Below are positions 1-11,423 of a stretch of DNA of 64,000 nt, piece by piece. The notes under the pieces were generated by a model. That model was given only the letters and a program-made list of their open reading frames with translations. It was not told the DNA's origin and did no database searches. This DNA is from Anaeramoeba ignava (lineage: Eukaryota > Metamonada > Anaeramoebidae). Both the position numbers and the translations under genes were made by a program. How positions within the stretch are numbered: position 1 is the first letter of the stretch; each line of letters begins with the position of its first letter. Where the stretch lies: contig JAPDFW010000015.1 in assembly GCA_028826165.1 (NCBI GenBank), positions 16,399-80,398 on the forward strand, in the 5' to 3' direction.

Positions 1-277
1 TATTTATTTTAATATTTAATATATTTAATTTAATATTTTTATTTAATATTTAATTTAATATTTAATATAATATTTAATTTTAATATTTAATTTAATATTT
101 AATTTAATATTTAATAATATTTAATTTAATATTTAATTTAATATTTAATATAATATTTAATTTAATATTTAATTTAATATTTAATTTAATATTTAATATA
201 ATATTTAATTTAATATTTAATTTAATATTTAATTTAATATTTAATTTAATATTTTAATATTTATTTTTGCATTAAAG
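1..277 (+). repeat. AT satellite, intron 1 of receptor R1
   Basis: Imperfect tandem repeats of ATTTAATTTAAT run up to the acceptor AAAG just before the R1 microexon, so this stretch reads as the 3' part of intron 1 of R1. Nothing coding is visible in it. Confidence 0.7.
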
Positions 278-1553
278 GTGTTCCACAGAAAATCAAGTTG
301 TTCTTATTGTATGAATATCCTTTTTTATTTGGAAATATTTTTAAAATCAATTTTGTTCATTTTTTTTGAAAAATTAATTGTAATTTGTTTAGACATTTTA
401 TTTATTTGTTTGGATTTATGGAATTACTTGTTTGGTTTTTTATATCATCACAATTGTTCAATTGAAAAGACTTTTCAAGTTAGTTTCAAAAGGATATTAT
501 TCAGCAAATATTAGTCAACCAAATCAATTTTGGATTCAAGTTAGAATGAGTTTAATTCCTTTAGTTGAATTTATTGTTATAATTCCAGCAACAATCGGAG
601 TAATTAATTTAAATATTATAAATAATTTATATAAATAATTTATTTAAATATTTTAATTTAAGTAATTGATTTAAATATTATAAATAATTGATTTAAGTAA
701 TTAATTTAAATATTATAAATAATTGATTTAAATATTATAAATAATTGATTTAAATATTATAAATAATTGATTTAAATATTATAAATAATTGATTTAAATA
801 TTATAAATAATTGATTTAAATATTATAAATAATTGATTTAAATATTATAAATAATTGATTTAAATATTATAAATAATTGATTTAAATATTATAAATAATT
901 GATTTAAATATTATAAATAATTGATTTAAATATTATAAATAATTGATTTAAATATTATAAATAATTGATTTAAATAATTGATTTAAATATTATAAATAAT
1001 TGATTTAAATAATTGATTTAAATAATTGATTTAAATATTTTAATTTAAATTTTTGATTTAAATAATTGATTTAAATATTATAAATAATTGATTTAAATAA
1101 TTGATTTAAATAATTGATTTAAATAATTGATTTAAATATTTTGATTTAAATAATTGATTTAAATATTTTGATTTAAATAATTGATTTAAATAATTGATTT
1201 AAATATTTTGATTTAAATATTTTGATTTAAATAATTGATTTAAATATTTTGATTTATATATATTTTGATTTATATATATTTTTGATATAAAATAGAGATT
1301 AAGAGATATTATCAATCCTTCATGTTCTGATATACCTACACTTGATATTCTTCACTCTATTCTTTCAATTTCACAAGGATTTTGGGATTTTTTAATTTTT
1401 ATTGTTTTCGATCCAGAAATTCGAAAAAAAATAAGAGATTGTTGTTCTTCAAATCAATTCGAAAAATATGATTCTGGTTTCGATATTCAATCATATCAAT
1501 CAAAAATGCAAGCAGATCTTTTTATAGATGATGAATTGGATCACAAAATTTAA
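278..1553 (+). CDS. cAMP-receptor-like GPCR R1 (5' partial)
   Basis: First receptor of the array; exon 1 (TM1-4) lies left of the window. Visible exons are 278-308 (31-nt microexon, reading Trp-Cys-Ser-Thr into extracellular loop 2), 393-599 (TM5 and TM6, 69 codons) and 1296-1553 (TM7 and tail). All junctions are GT-AG and the reading frame is open throughout. The TM7 exon keeps the family signature Gln-Gly-Phe-Trp-Asp-Phe, followed by Asp-Pro-Glu-Ile-Arg and a paired-Cys membrane-proximal motif (RDCCSS), plausible palmitoylation sites. Exon 3 ends in Gly where the others have Arg or Lys. Stop is TAA at 1551. Intron 3 (600-1295) is a 22-bp satellite. Confidence 0.75.
600..1295 (+). repeat. 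22-bp tandem satellite, intron 3 of R1
   Basis: A 22-bp unit containing AAATATTATAAATAATTG is repeated in tandem about a dozen times between roughly 690 and 1000, then breaks into shorter ATTGATTTAAATA variants. It lies entirely inside intron 3 of R1. Confidence 0.85.
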
Positions 1554-1627
1554 TTTTAAAAAGAAATATTTGATAAAATTTTTGTTAATTTATATTTTCA
1601 AGTTGAATTTGATTTTAAATTTAAAAG

Positions 1628-1780
1628 AGAATAAGAGAAATAATTAAAAAAAAAATTCAGTTTCTCAAATAAATTCTCTTCATATTATTTGATCTTTAAT
1701 TAATTATTAGCAATTATTTTTGGGATTTTCTGGATTTTTAGTATTTTTGATCCAAAAATTAGATCAAAATTAAAAAACAA
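1628..1780 (+). pseudogene. Decayed orphan receptor exon 4
   Basis: After R1's stop codon the sequence again reads like the start of a receptor exon 4 (AGAATAAGAGAAATAATTAA), then recognisable stretches for Gln-Ile-Asn-Ser-Leu, the TTTTGGGATTTT block of TM7 and the Asp-Pro-x-Ile-Arg-Ser-Lys block. Internal deletions and stops break the frame. It has no exons 1-3 of its own, so it is a relic of a lost receptor or of an unequal exchange. The remainder of the R1-R2 spacer (to 1966) shows only pyrimidine-rich tracts. Confidence 0.7.
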
Positions 1781-1966
1781 ATTCTTTTTCTTTTTCTTTT
1801 TCTTTTTCTCTTTAAAACAAATTCTTTTTGATCAAATATTTTCTTTTTAAATCAAATTCTAAAATAAAAATCTAAAATAAAATTTATCCCCTTTTTGTTT
1901 ATTTGTTTACTTTCATTTTTTTCACTTTTTCATTTTTTTTCATTTTTCATTTCTAAATAATAAAAA

Positions 1967-3222
1967 ATGAGTTTAGAAACACAAGAAATATCAACATTAA
2001 TTGGAGCAAGTTTAGGAATTTTTGGAGCATTAATGATAATAATAATTTTTCTTTATTTTAAAGAATACAAACTATTTTATAGGAAATTAGTTTTTGTTTT
2101 ATCAATTTATGATTTCTTTCAATCATTAAGCTATTTATTACCAGGAAGTTCAAATAAAATTATTTGTGATATTCAATTTTATATGATTCCTATTTTTGGA
2201 CCAACTCCTTCTTTTTGGGCTGCAGTTATTTCTATTATTTCTTATTTGAAAATTGTTAAACAATTTAATGATAGAAAATTAAATAAGATTTATAAATGGA
2301 TTCATTTATCAATTTTGATTCCAATGATTATTTTGTTTATAGATGCAATAATTTCTCAAGATTATAAAAAATCAACTGATTATGTGTAATTGATTTATTG
2401 ATTTAAAATTAAAATCAAAATCAAAATTAAAATCAAAATCAAAATCAAATTCAAAATCAAAATTAATATCAAAATCAAAATCAAAATCAAATTCAAAATC
2501 AAATTCAAAATCAAATTTAAAAAGGTGTATTTCTACAACTAGAATATCACTTATTGTAAGAATTATAATTCAAATTCAAAATCAAATTCAAAATCAAAAT
2601 CAAATTTAAATAATAAATTTTGATTTTTTGGATTTTTCACTTTATTTATTTATTTTTGAAATTAGTTCGCTTTTTCATTCATTTGGATATTTATTATTGC
2701 TTGTTTAATATTTTACATTTTATCAATGATTAGATTAAGAAAATTTATTAAATTAATTTCAGAAGGATATTCTTCAACAAAAAAAAGTCAAAAAAATCAA
2801 ATTTGGATTCAAATAAGAATGAGTTTAATTCCTTTAATTCAAATTATTATTACAATTCCATTAACAATTAAAGTAAATATTTGATTTATTTAAATTTTGA
2901 TTTTGAATTTAAAATTTTGAATTTTAAATTTTGGATTTAATAGAGAATAAGAGAAATAATTAATCCATCAGTTTCTGGAATGGATTTTAATGATATTTTA
3001 TCATCTTTACTTTTTTCTTCACAAGGATTTTGGGATTTTTGGATATTTATTATTTTTGATCCAGAAATTAGATTAAAATTAAAAAATTGTTTTTGTTGTT
3101 CAAATTATCCTCAAGAAAATGATTTATTTGATCTTCAAAAAAATAATCAATTAAGAATGGAAAACAAAAATGAAAATAAAAATGAAAATGAAATATTTTT
3201 TGAAGATGAAAATTTCAATTAA
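1967..3222 (+). CDS. cAMP-receptor-like GPCR R2
   Basis: Reference description for the family. Exons 1967-2385, 2525-2555, 2666-2872, 2944-3222; 311 aa. Very short N-terminus, then TM1 about 9-31, TM2 40-62, TM3 70-98, TM4 107-130, TM5 152-173, TM6 195-218, TM7 235-260. Cys67 at the outer end of TM3 and the Cys after the TM4-5 junction (first whole codon of the microexon) fit the GPCR TM3-ECL2 disulfide. Features matching class E (Dictyostelium cAR/Crl type) receptors are the Phe-Tyr-Arg-Lys-Leu start of TM2, the Lys-Trp before TM4, the Trp-Cys of ECL2 and the Gly-Phe-Trp block of TM7 followed by an Asn/Asp-Pro turn. A role as a plasma-membrane G-protein-coupled receptor is inferred from the fold; the ligand is unknown. 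Odd here: the junction Trp is replaced by Val (GT|G). Tail NCFCCSN, then Asn/Glu/Lys repeats. Confidence 0.85.
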
Positions 3223-3348
3223 ATTTAAATTAAATTAAATTAAATTTTGAGAAAGATTTATTATTAATTTTAATTCTTAATTTTAATTCTTAATTTTTAA
3301 TTTTATTTTGGAATAAAAATCGAAAATAAAAATCGAAAATGATTTATT

Positions 3349-3404
3349 TCATTTTTCATTTTTCATTTTTCATTTTTCATTTTTCATTTTTCAGTTTTTC
3401 ATTT
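3349..3404 (+). promoter_or_regulatory. TTTTTCA heptamer tract upstream of R3
   Basis: About seven tandem TTTTTCA heptamers end 14 bp before the R3 start codon. Similar tracts sit upstream of R4 (about 4726-4758), R5 (6246-6284), R6 (7858-7895) and R7 (9207-9248), usually preceded by GGAATAAAAATC. Position and recurrence suggest a core-promoter or 5' UTR element; no function is proven. Confidence 0.4.
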
Positions 3405-3417
3405 CGAAATAAAAAAA

Positions 3418-4615
3418 ATGAGTTTAGAAACACAAGAAATATCAGCATTAATTGGAGCAAGTTTAGGAATTTTTGGAGCATTAATGATAATAATAATTTT
3501 TCTTTATTTTAAAGAATACAAACTATTTTATAGAAAATTAGTTTTTGTTTTATCAATTTATGATTTCTTTCAATCATTAAGCTTTTTATTACCAGGAAGT
3601 TCAAATAAAATTATTTGTGATATTCAATTTTATATGATTCCTATTTTTGGACCAACTCCTTCTTTTTGGGCTGCAACTATTTCTGTTATTTCTTATTTGA
3701 AAATTGTTAAAGAATTTAATGATAAAAAATTAAATAAAATTTATAAATGGATTCATTTATCAATTTTAATTCCAATGATTATTTTGTTTATAGATGCAAT
3801 AACTTCTCGTGATTATAAAAAATCAACTGATTATTTGTATTTATTGTTTTAATTTTAAAATCCAAAATCAAAATCAAAATCAAAATCAAAATCAAAATTA
3901 AAATCAAAATCAAAATCAAATCAAAAAAATCAAAATCAAAATTAAAATCAAAATCAAAATTAAATAGGTGCGTTTCAACAACTAGAATATCACTTATTGT
4001 AAGAATTATAATTCAAATTTAATTCCAAATTCAAATTCAAATTCAAATTCAAATTTAAATAATAAATTTTGATTTTTTGGATTTTCCACTTTTTATTTAT
4101 TTTGAAATTAGTTCGCTTTTTCATTCATTTGGATATTTATTATTGCTTGTTTAATATTTTACATTTTATCAATGATTAGATTAAGAAAATTTATCAAATT
4201 AATTTCAGAAGGATATTCTTCAACAAAAATAAGTCAAACAAATCAAATTTGGATTCAAATAAGAATGAGTTTGATTCCTTTAATTCAAATTATATTTACA
4301 ATTCCAGTAACAATTAAAGTAAATATTTCATTTATTTTATATTATTAATTTTATTAATTTTGGATTTAATAGAGAATAAGAGAAATAATTAATCCATCAG
4401 TTTCTCAAATACTTTCACTTGATATTTTATCATCTTTACTTTTTTGTTCACAAGGATTTTGGGATTTTTGGATATTTATTATTTTTGATCCTGAAATTAG
4501 ATCAAAATTAAAGAATTGTTTTTGTTGTTCAAATTATCCTCAAGAAAATAATTTGTTTGATCTCAAAAATCAAAATCAAAATCAAAATCAAAATCAAAAT
4601 GAAAATATTTTTTGA
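3418..4615 (+). CDS. cAMP-receptor-like GPCR R3
   Basis: Exons 3418-3836, 3968-3998, 4112-4318, 4373-4615; 299 aa. Exon 1 is almost identical to R2, including Ser-Thr-Asp-Tyr before the splice site, but here the split junction codon reads Leu (TT|G) instead of the usual Trp. The cytoplasmic tail has NCFCCSN and then a Gln-Asn run made of CAAAAT hexamers. A length change in that run shifts the frame relative to R2, so the tail stops early at TGA 4613-4615 while the sequence matching R2's acidic end continues untranslated. This is a good example of hexamer slippage altering a receptor tail. Confidence 0.85.
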
Positions 4616-4783
4616 AGATGAACATTTCAATTAAATTAAATTAAATTAAATTAAATTAAATTAAATCTTAATTTTTATTTTAGATTTTGGAATAAAAATA
4701 AAAATCTAAAATAACTTTCATTCCCTTTTTTCATTTTTCATTTTTCATTTTTTTTTTGATTAATCCAAATCTCAATTAAAAAA

Positions 4784-6114
4784 ATGGGTTTAAAAGCAGA
4801 AGAAATATCAACAATAATTGGAGCAAGTTTAGGAACTTTTGGAGCATTAATGATAATAATAATATTTCTTAATTTTAAAGAATATAAAATATTTTATAGA
4901 AAATTAGTTTTTGTTTTATCAATTTATGATTTCTTTCAATCAATAAGTTTTTTCTTACCAGGAAATTCAAATAAAATTATTTGTGATATTCAATATTATT
5001 TAATTGCTATTTTTGCAACAACCCCTTCTTTTTGGGCTGCAGCTATTTCTTTGATTACTTATTTGAAAATTGTTAAAGAATTTAATGATAAAAAATTAAA
5101 TAAGATTTATAAATGGATTCATTTATCAATTTTGATTCCAATTATAATTATGTTTATAGATGCAATAACTTCTCAAGATTATAAAAAACCAAAAGCTTAT
5201 TGGTATTTAAAATTCAAAATTAAAATCAAAATCAAAATCAAAATCAAAATCAAAATCAAAATCAAAATCAAAATCAAAATCAAAATCAAAATCAAAATCA
5301 AAAATTCAAAATCAAAAATCAAAATCAAAATTAAATCAAAATCAAAATCAAAATTAAAATCAAAATCAAAATTAAATTTAATTCTAAAAATAATAAAAAG
5401 GTGTTCTTCAACAACTAGAATATCACTTATTGTAAAAATTATAATTCAAATTCAAATTCAAATTTAAATAATAAATTTTGATTTTTTGGATTTTTCACTT
5501 TATTTATTTATTTTGGGATTAGTTTGGCTATTCAATTGTTTGGATATTTATTATTTCTTGTTTAATATTTTACATTTTAACAACAATTAGATTAAGAAAA
5601 TTTATTAAATTAATTTCAGAAGGATATTCTTCAACAAAAATAAGTCAAACAAATCAAATTTGGATTCAAATAAGAATGAGTTTAATTCCATTAATTGAAA
5701 TTATTGTTATGATTCCATTAACAATTAAAGTAAATATTTTATTTTATTTTATTATAAATTTTAAATTCTAAATTTTGGATTTAATAGAGAATAAGAGAAA
5801 TAATTAATCCATCAGTTTCTGAAATCAATTCACTTGATATTTTATCATCTTTACTTATTTGTTCACAAGGATTTTGGGATTTTTGGATATTTATTATTTT
5901 TGATCCTGAAATTAGATCAAAATTAAAAATAAATTGCTGTTCTTCTTCTTATTCAAAATATTATCAACAAAATTCTTTTGGTTTAGATTTTCGAAATGAT
6001 AATGAATTGAGAATGGAAACAGATTTAACTTCAAATTATTCTAATAATAATCAAAATCAAAATCAAAATCAAAATCAAAATGAAATGTTTTTTGAAAATG
6101 ATGATTTAAATTAA
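4784..6114 (+). CDS. cAMP-receptor-like GPCR R4
   Basis: Exons 4784-5202, 5401-5431, 5523-5729, 5788-6114; 327 aa. The junction Trp is restored (TG|G). Intron 1 (198 bp) is a TCAAAA satellite that is divisible by three and free of stops, so retaining it would insert 66 Lys/Ile-rich residues in frame before the microexon. The tail is long: paired Cys followed by a Ser/Tyr stretch, Gln-Asn repeats and an acidic end (Glu-Asn-Asp-Asp-Leu-Asn). Spacing to R3 is 168 bp, with the heptamer tract and a TTGATTAATCC motif just before the ATG, also seen before R5. Confidence 0.85.
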
Positions 6115-6312
6115 TTTAAATTAAGAAATTTAGTATCATTTTTCTTTTTAAATCAAATTTCAAATTTACTTTTATTTTTAATTTGAAATTTTGATTATTT
6201 CAATTTTGGAATAAAAATAAAAATCTAAAATTACTTTCATTCCCTTTTTTCATTTTTCATTTTTCATTTTTCATTTTTTTTTGATTAATCCAAATCTCAA
6301 TTAAAAAAAAGA

Positions 6313-7738
6313 ATGGGTTTAGAAACACAAGAAATATCAACAATAATTGGAGCAAGTTTAGGAATTTTTGGAGCTTCAATAATAATAATAATATTTCTTA
6401 ATTTTAAAGAATACAAGATATTTTATAGAAAATTAGTTTTTGTTTTATCAATTTATGATTTCTTTCAATCAATAAGTTTTTTATTACCAGGAATTTCCAA
6501 TAAAATTATTTGTGATATTCAATATTATATGATTCCTATTTTTGGAACAACTCCTTCTTTTTGGGCTGCAACTATTTCTATTATTTCTTATTTGAAAATT
6601 GTTAAACAATTTAATGATACGAAATTAAATAAGATTTATAAATGGATTCATTTATCAATTTTGATTCCAATGATTATTTTAGTTATAGATGCAATAATTT
6701 CTCATGATTATAAAAAACCTAAAACTTATTGGTATTTAAAATTCAAAATTAAAATCAAAATCAAAATCAAAATCAAAATTCAAAATCAAAATCAAAATCC
6801 AAATTAAAATTAAAATTAAAATTAAAATCAAAATCAAAATCAAAATCAAAATCAAAATTAAAATCAAAATCAAAATCAAAATCAAAATCAAAATCAAAAT
6901 CAAAATCAAAATCAAAATCAAAATTAAAATCAAAATCAAAATCAAAATCAAAATTAAAATCAAAATCAAAATCAAAATTAAAATCAAAATCAAAATCAAA
7001 ATTAAAATTAAAATTAAAATCAAAATTAAAATCAAAATTAAATTTAATTCTAAAAATAATAAATAGGTGTACTCCAACAACAAGAATATCACTTATTGTA
7101 AGAATAATAATTCAAATATAAATATAAATTTAAATTTAAATAATGAATTTTGGATTTTTGGATTTTTCACTTTATTTATTTTTGGAATTAGTTTGCTTAT
7201 TCATTTTTTTGGATATTTATTATTTCTTGTTTAATATTTTACATTTTAACAATGATTAGATTAAGAAAATTTATTAAATTAATTTCAGAAGGATATTCTT
7301 CAACAAAAATAAGTCAAACAAATCAAATTTGGATTCAAATAAGAATGAGTTTAATTCCATTAATTGAAATTATTGTTACAATTCCAATAACAATTAAAGT
7401 AAATATTTTATTTTATATTATTATAAATTTTAAATTCTAAATTTTGGATTTAATAGAGAATAAGAGAAATAATTAATCCATCAGTTTCTGAAATCAATTC
7501 ACTTGATATTATTTCATCTTTACTTATTTGTTCACAAGGATTTTGGGATTTTTGGATATTTATTATTTTTGATCCTGAAATTAGATCAAAATTAAAAATA
7601 AATTGTTGTTCTTCTTCTTATTCAAAATATTATCAAGAAATTAATTTGGTTAATTTCCAAAATCATAATCAAAATCAAAATCAAAATCAAAATCAAAATC
7701 AAAATCAAATATTTTTTGAAAATGATGATTTAAATTAA
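6313..7738 (+). CDS. cAMP-receptor-like GPCR R5
   Basis: Exons 6313-6731, 7067-7097, 7192-7398, 7457-7738; 312 aa. Closest to R4 in every exon and in both flanks, so the pair probably arose by a recent duplication. TM1 has Ala-Ser-Ile in place of Ala-Leu-Met. The tail has paired Cys, then a CAAAAT-encoded Gln-Asn run and the same acidic ending as R4. Intron 1 (6732-7066) is a TCAAAA satellite. Confidence 0.85.
6752..7045 (+). repeat. TCAAAA hexamer satellite, intron 1 of R5
   Basis: Nearly pure TCAAAA units with TTAAAA variants fill intron 1. The opposite strand reads as a long Ile-Leu ORF, which is an artefact of the repeat. Confidence 0.9.
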
Positions 7739-7922
7739 TTTAAATTAAGAAATTTAGTATCATTTTTCTTTTTAAATCAAATTTCAAATTTACTTTTATT
7801 TTTAATTTGAAATTTTGATTATTTCAATTTTGGAATAAAAATCTAAAATAAAATTTATTCCATTTTTCATTTTTCATTTTTCATTTTTCATTTTCAAATA
7901 AAAATCAAAATAAAAATTAAAA

Positions 7923-9115
7923 ATGGTTTCAAAATTAATTACAAGTGAAGGAATATCAACAATAATTGGAGCAAGTTTAGGAACTTTTGGAGCTTTAATG
8001 ATAATAATAATTTTTCTTAATCTTAAAGAATACAAAATATTTTATAGAAAATTAGTTTTTGATTTTATCAATTTATGATTTGATTCAATCAATAACTTAT
8101 TTATTACCAGGATTTTCAAATAAAATTATTTGTGATATTCAATTTTATTTAATTGCTATTTTTGGAACAACTCCTCAATTTTGGGCTGCAACTATTTCTG
8201 TTATTTCTTATTTGAAAATTGTTAAAGAATTTAATGATAAAAAATCAAATAAGATTTATAAATGGATTCATTTGCTTTTATTAATTTTAATTATTATTTT
8301 GATTGTAATTGCAACTTATTTTCATGATTTTAATTCTCCAAAAACTTATTGGTATTTATTTTTAATTTAAAATCAAAATTAATATAAAAATCAAAATCAA
8401 AATCAAAATCAAAATTAAAAATAATAAAAAGGTGTTCTTCAACAACTAGAATATCACTTATTGTAAGAATTATAATTCAAATTATAATTTAAATTCAAAT
8501 TTAAAATTAAATTTAAAATTGAAATAGATTATCTTTTCATTCATTTGGATATATTTATTATTATTTGTTTAATATTTTACATTTTAACAATGATTAAATT
8601 AAGAAAATTGATTAAATTAATTTCAAGTGGATATTCTTTATCAAAAAAAGATCAAACAAATCAAATTTGGATTCAAATAAGAATGAGTTTAATTCCATTA
8701 ATTGAAATTATTATTACAATTCCATTAACAATTAGAGTAAATATTTTATTTTATATTATTATAAATTTTAAATTTTAAATTTTGGATTTAATAGAGAATA
8801 AGAGAAATAATTAATCCATCAGTTTCTCAAATACTTTCACTTGATATTATTTCATCTTTACTTTTTTCTTCACAAGGATTTTGGGATTTTTGGATTTTTA
8901 TTATTTTTGATCCTGAAATTAGATCAAAATTAAAAAATTGTTGTTCTTATTCTTATTCAAAATATTATCAACAAAATTCTTTTGATTTGGATTTTTTTGA
9001 TTCAAAAAATGATAAAGATAATGATAACGATAAAGATATTTATTTAATTGAAAATTTAGAAGAAAAAAAGAAAGAAAAAAATGAAAAAAATGAAAAAACA
9101 AAAAATTTTTTTTAG
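7923..9115 (+). pseudogene. cAMP-receptor-like GPCR R6, frameshifted
   Basis: Exon positions 7923-8351, 8432-8462, 8528-8736, 8795-9115 align with R7, but two lesions break the frame. Exon 1 has one extra base near 8061-8062, in the TM2 codons for Val-Leu-Ser-Ile-Tyr, giving an early TGA. Exon 3 is 209 bp instead of 207, with two extra bases near 8549-8556 in TM5. The lesions lie in different exons and do not compensate. All splice signals and exon 4 (107 codons, Asp/Lys-rich tail ending at TAG) are intact, so inactivation looks recent. A sequencing error would have to occur twice. Confidence 0.75.
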
Positions 9116-9314
9116 AATTAATAATTAATAATGATAATAATAATAAATTGAATAAATAATTAAATTATTATTTCCAAAAAAAAATCCAGAAAAAAAAATC
9201 AATCAATTTTTCATTTTTCATTTTTCATTTTTTCATTTTTCATTTTTTTCAAAATTAAAATTAAAATTGAAATTAAAAATCAAAATTAAAATAAAATCAA
9301 AATCAAAATCAAAA

Positions 9315-10911
9315 ATGGTTTCAAAATTAATTTCAAGTGAAGAAATATCAACAATAATTGGAGCAAGTTTAGGATCTTTTGGGGCTTTAATGATAATAAT
9401 AATATTCATTTATTTTAAAGAATACAAAATATTTTATAGAAAATTAGTTTTTGTTTTATCAATTTATGATTTCTTTCAATCAATAACTTATTTATTACCA
9501 GGATTTTCAAATAAAATTATTTGTGAAATTCAATTTTATTTAATTGCTATTTTTGGAACAACTCCTTTATTTTGGGCTGCAACTATTTCTGTTATTTCTT
9601 ATTTGAAAGTTGTTAAAGAATTTAATGATAAAAAATCAAATAAGATTTATAAATGGATTCATTTATTTTTATTAATTTTAATTATTATTTTGATTGTAAT
9701 TGCAACTTATTTTCATGATTTTAATTCTCCAAAAACTTATTGGTATTTATTTTTAATTTAAATTCAAATTTCAAATCAAAATCAAAATCAAAATCAAAAT
9801 CAAATTCAAAATCAAAATTAAAATTAAATTAAAATCAAAACAAAATTAAAAATTAAAATTAAATTCAAAATTAAATTCAAAATCAAAATCAAAATTAAAT
9901 TCAAAATCAAAATCAAAATCAAATCAAAATCAAATTCAAAATCAAAATTAAAATTCAAATTCAAAAAGGTGTTCTTCAACAACTAAAATATCAGTTATCG
10001 TAAGAATCAAAATTTAAATTTAATTAAAAACAAAATCAAAATCAAAATCAAAATCAAAATCAAAATCATAATTTAAAATTAAAATCAAAATCAAAATCAA
10101 AATCAAAATCAAAATCAAAATCAAAATCAAAATCAAAATCAAAATCAAAATCAAAATCAAAATCAAAATCAAAATCAAAATCAAAATTAAAATTAAAATT
10201 AAAATCAAAATCATAATTTAAAATCAAAATCAAAATCAAATTCAAATTCAAATTAAAATTAAATTCAAATTCAAATTAAAATCAAATTAAAATTAAATTC
10301 GAAATTGAAAATAGATCATCTTTTCATTCGTTTGGATATATGTTATTATTTGTTTAATATTTTACATTTTAACAATGATTAGATTAAGGAAACTTATCAA
10401 ATTAATTTCAAAAGGATATTCTTTATCAAAAAAACATCAAACAGACCAAATTTGGATTCAATTAAGAATGAGTTTAATTCCATTAATTGAAATTATTGTT
10501 ACAATTCCAATCACAATAAGAGTAAATATTTCATTTCAATTTTAAATTTTTTAATTTTTGAATTTTTGGATTTTATTTAAAATTAAATAGAGAATAAGAG
10601 AAATAATTAATTCATCATTTTCTGAAATTATGGCACTTGATATTATTTCATCTTTACTTATTTGTTCACAAGGATTTTGGGATTTTTGGATTTTTATTAT
10701 TTTTGATCCTGAAATTAGATCAAAATTAAAAAATTGTCGTTCTTATTCTTATTCAAAATATTATCAAGAAAATCCTTTTGGTTTGGATTTTTTTGATCCA
10801 AAAAATGATAAAGATCTTTATTCAATTAAAGATTCAGAAGAAAAAAATGTTGGAAGTGATGAAGAAAATCAAAAAAATACAAAAAAAGATGGAAAGAATA
10901 TTTTTCTTTAA
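9315..10911 (+). CDS. cAMP-receptor-like GPCR R7
   Basis: Exons 9315-9742, 9969-9999, 10315-10521, 10591-10911; 328 aa. I chose the ATG at 9315 because R8 begins the same way (Met-Val-Ser-x-Leu); the in-frame ATG at 9267 would add only satellite-encoded Lys/Ser. Exon 1 is 428 bp, three codons longer at the N-terminus than R2. The tail is Ser/Tyr-rich and ends Lys/Asp-rich. A second complete exon 4 lies 77 bp downstream (10989-11216) and could serve as an alternative terminal exon. Introns 1 and 2 are TCAAAA satellites. Confidence 0.85.
10027..10250 (+). repeat. TCAAAA hexamer satellite, intron 2 of R7
   Basis: Uninterrupted TCAAAA units, then TCAAAT/TTAAAA variants, fill most of intron 2 (10000-10314). 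The minus-strand Ile-Leu and Asp-Phe readings are repeat artefacts. Confidence 0.9.
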
Positions 10912-10988
10912 ATAAAAATATTAATAATAATAAAATTGTTATTCCTCATTTAATTTTAATTTTTAATTTAATTTTAAATTTTAAAAAG

Positions 10989-11216
10989 AGAATAAGAGAA
11001 ATAATTAATCCATCAGTTTCTGAAATACTTTCACTTGATATTTTATCATCTTTACTTCTTTGTTCACAAGGATTTTGGGATTTTTGGATTTTTATTATTT
11101 TTGATCCTGAAATTAGATCAAAATTAAAAAATTGTTCTTCTTCAAAAAAATATCAAGAAGTTGATTTAGTTGATTTTCAAAATGAAGAAGAATTAAGAAT
11201 GGAAAACAATTTTTAA
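10989..11216 (+). other. Orphan receptor exon 4 (possible alternative last exon of R7)
   Basis: A complete, open 76-codon exon 4 with an intact acceptor (AAAAAG before AGA) follows R7's own exon 4. It encodes TM7 with the Gln-Gly-Phe-Trp-Asp-Phe block, a short NCSSSKKY tail and the ending Met-Glu-Asn-Asn-Phe, nearly identical to R8's exon 4. About 90 bp after its stop is identical to the sequence after R8, which marks an unequal-exchange junction. It may be a dead remnant or a mutually exclusive terminal exon. Confidence 0.75.
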
Positions 11217-11423
11217 TTCTCTTTTTCTTTTTAAATTACTTTTTAAATTCAATCCGAAAATAAAATCTTTTATTCCCCTTTTCATTATTTTATTTTAAAT
11301 TTTTTATTCTTCTTTTATTTTTTTTATCTTTTTGATCAGTTTGATCAAGAAACCATTTTTTTTTATTATTTTTTTCATTATTTTTTTTTTGGATTAATCC
11401 AAATTTTTCAATCAAAATTAAAA

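Noticed and set aside
6736-7092. Minus-strand 118-codon ORF of Ile-Leu repeats
   Set aside because: It is the antisense reading of the TCAAAA satellite in intron 1 of R5. The same applies to Ile-Leu, Asp-Phe, Asn-Phe and Lys-Ile ORFs at 10020-10251, 29673-30032, 32702-33354 and 48539-49633.
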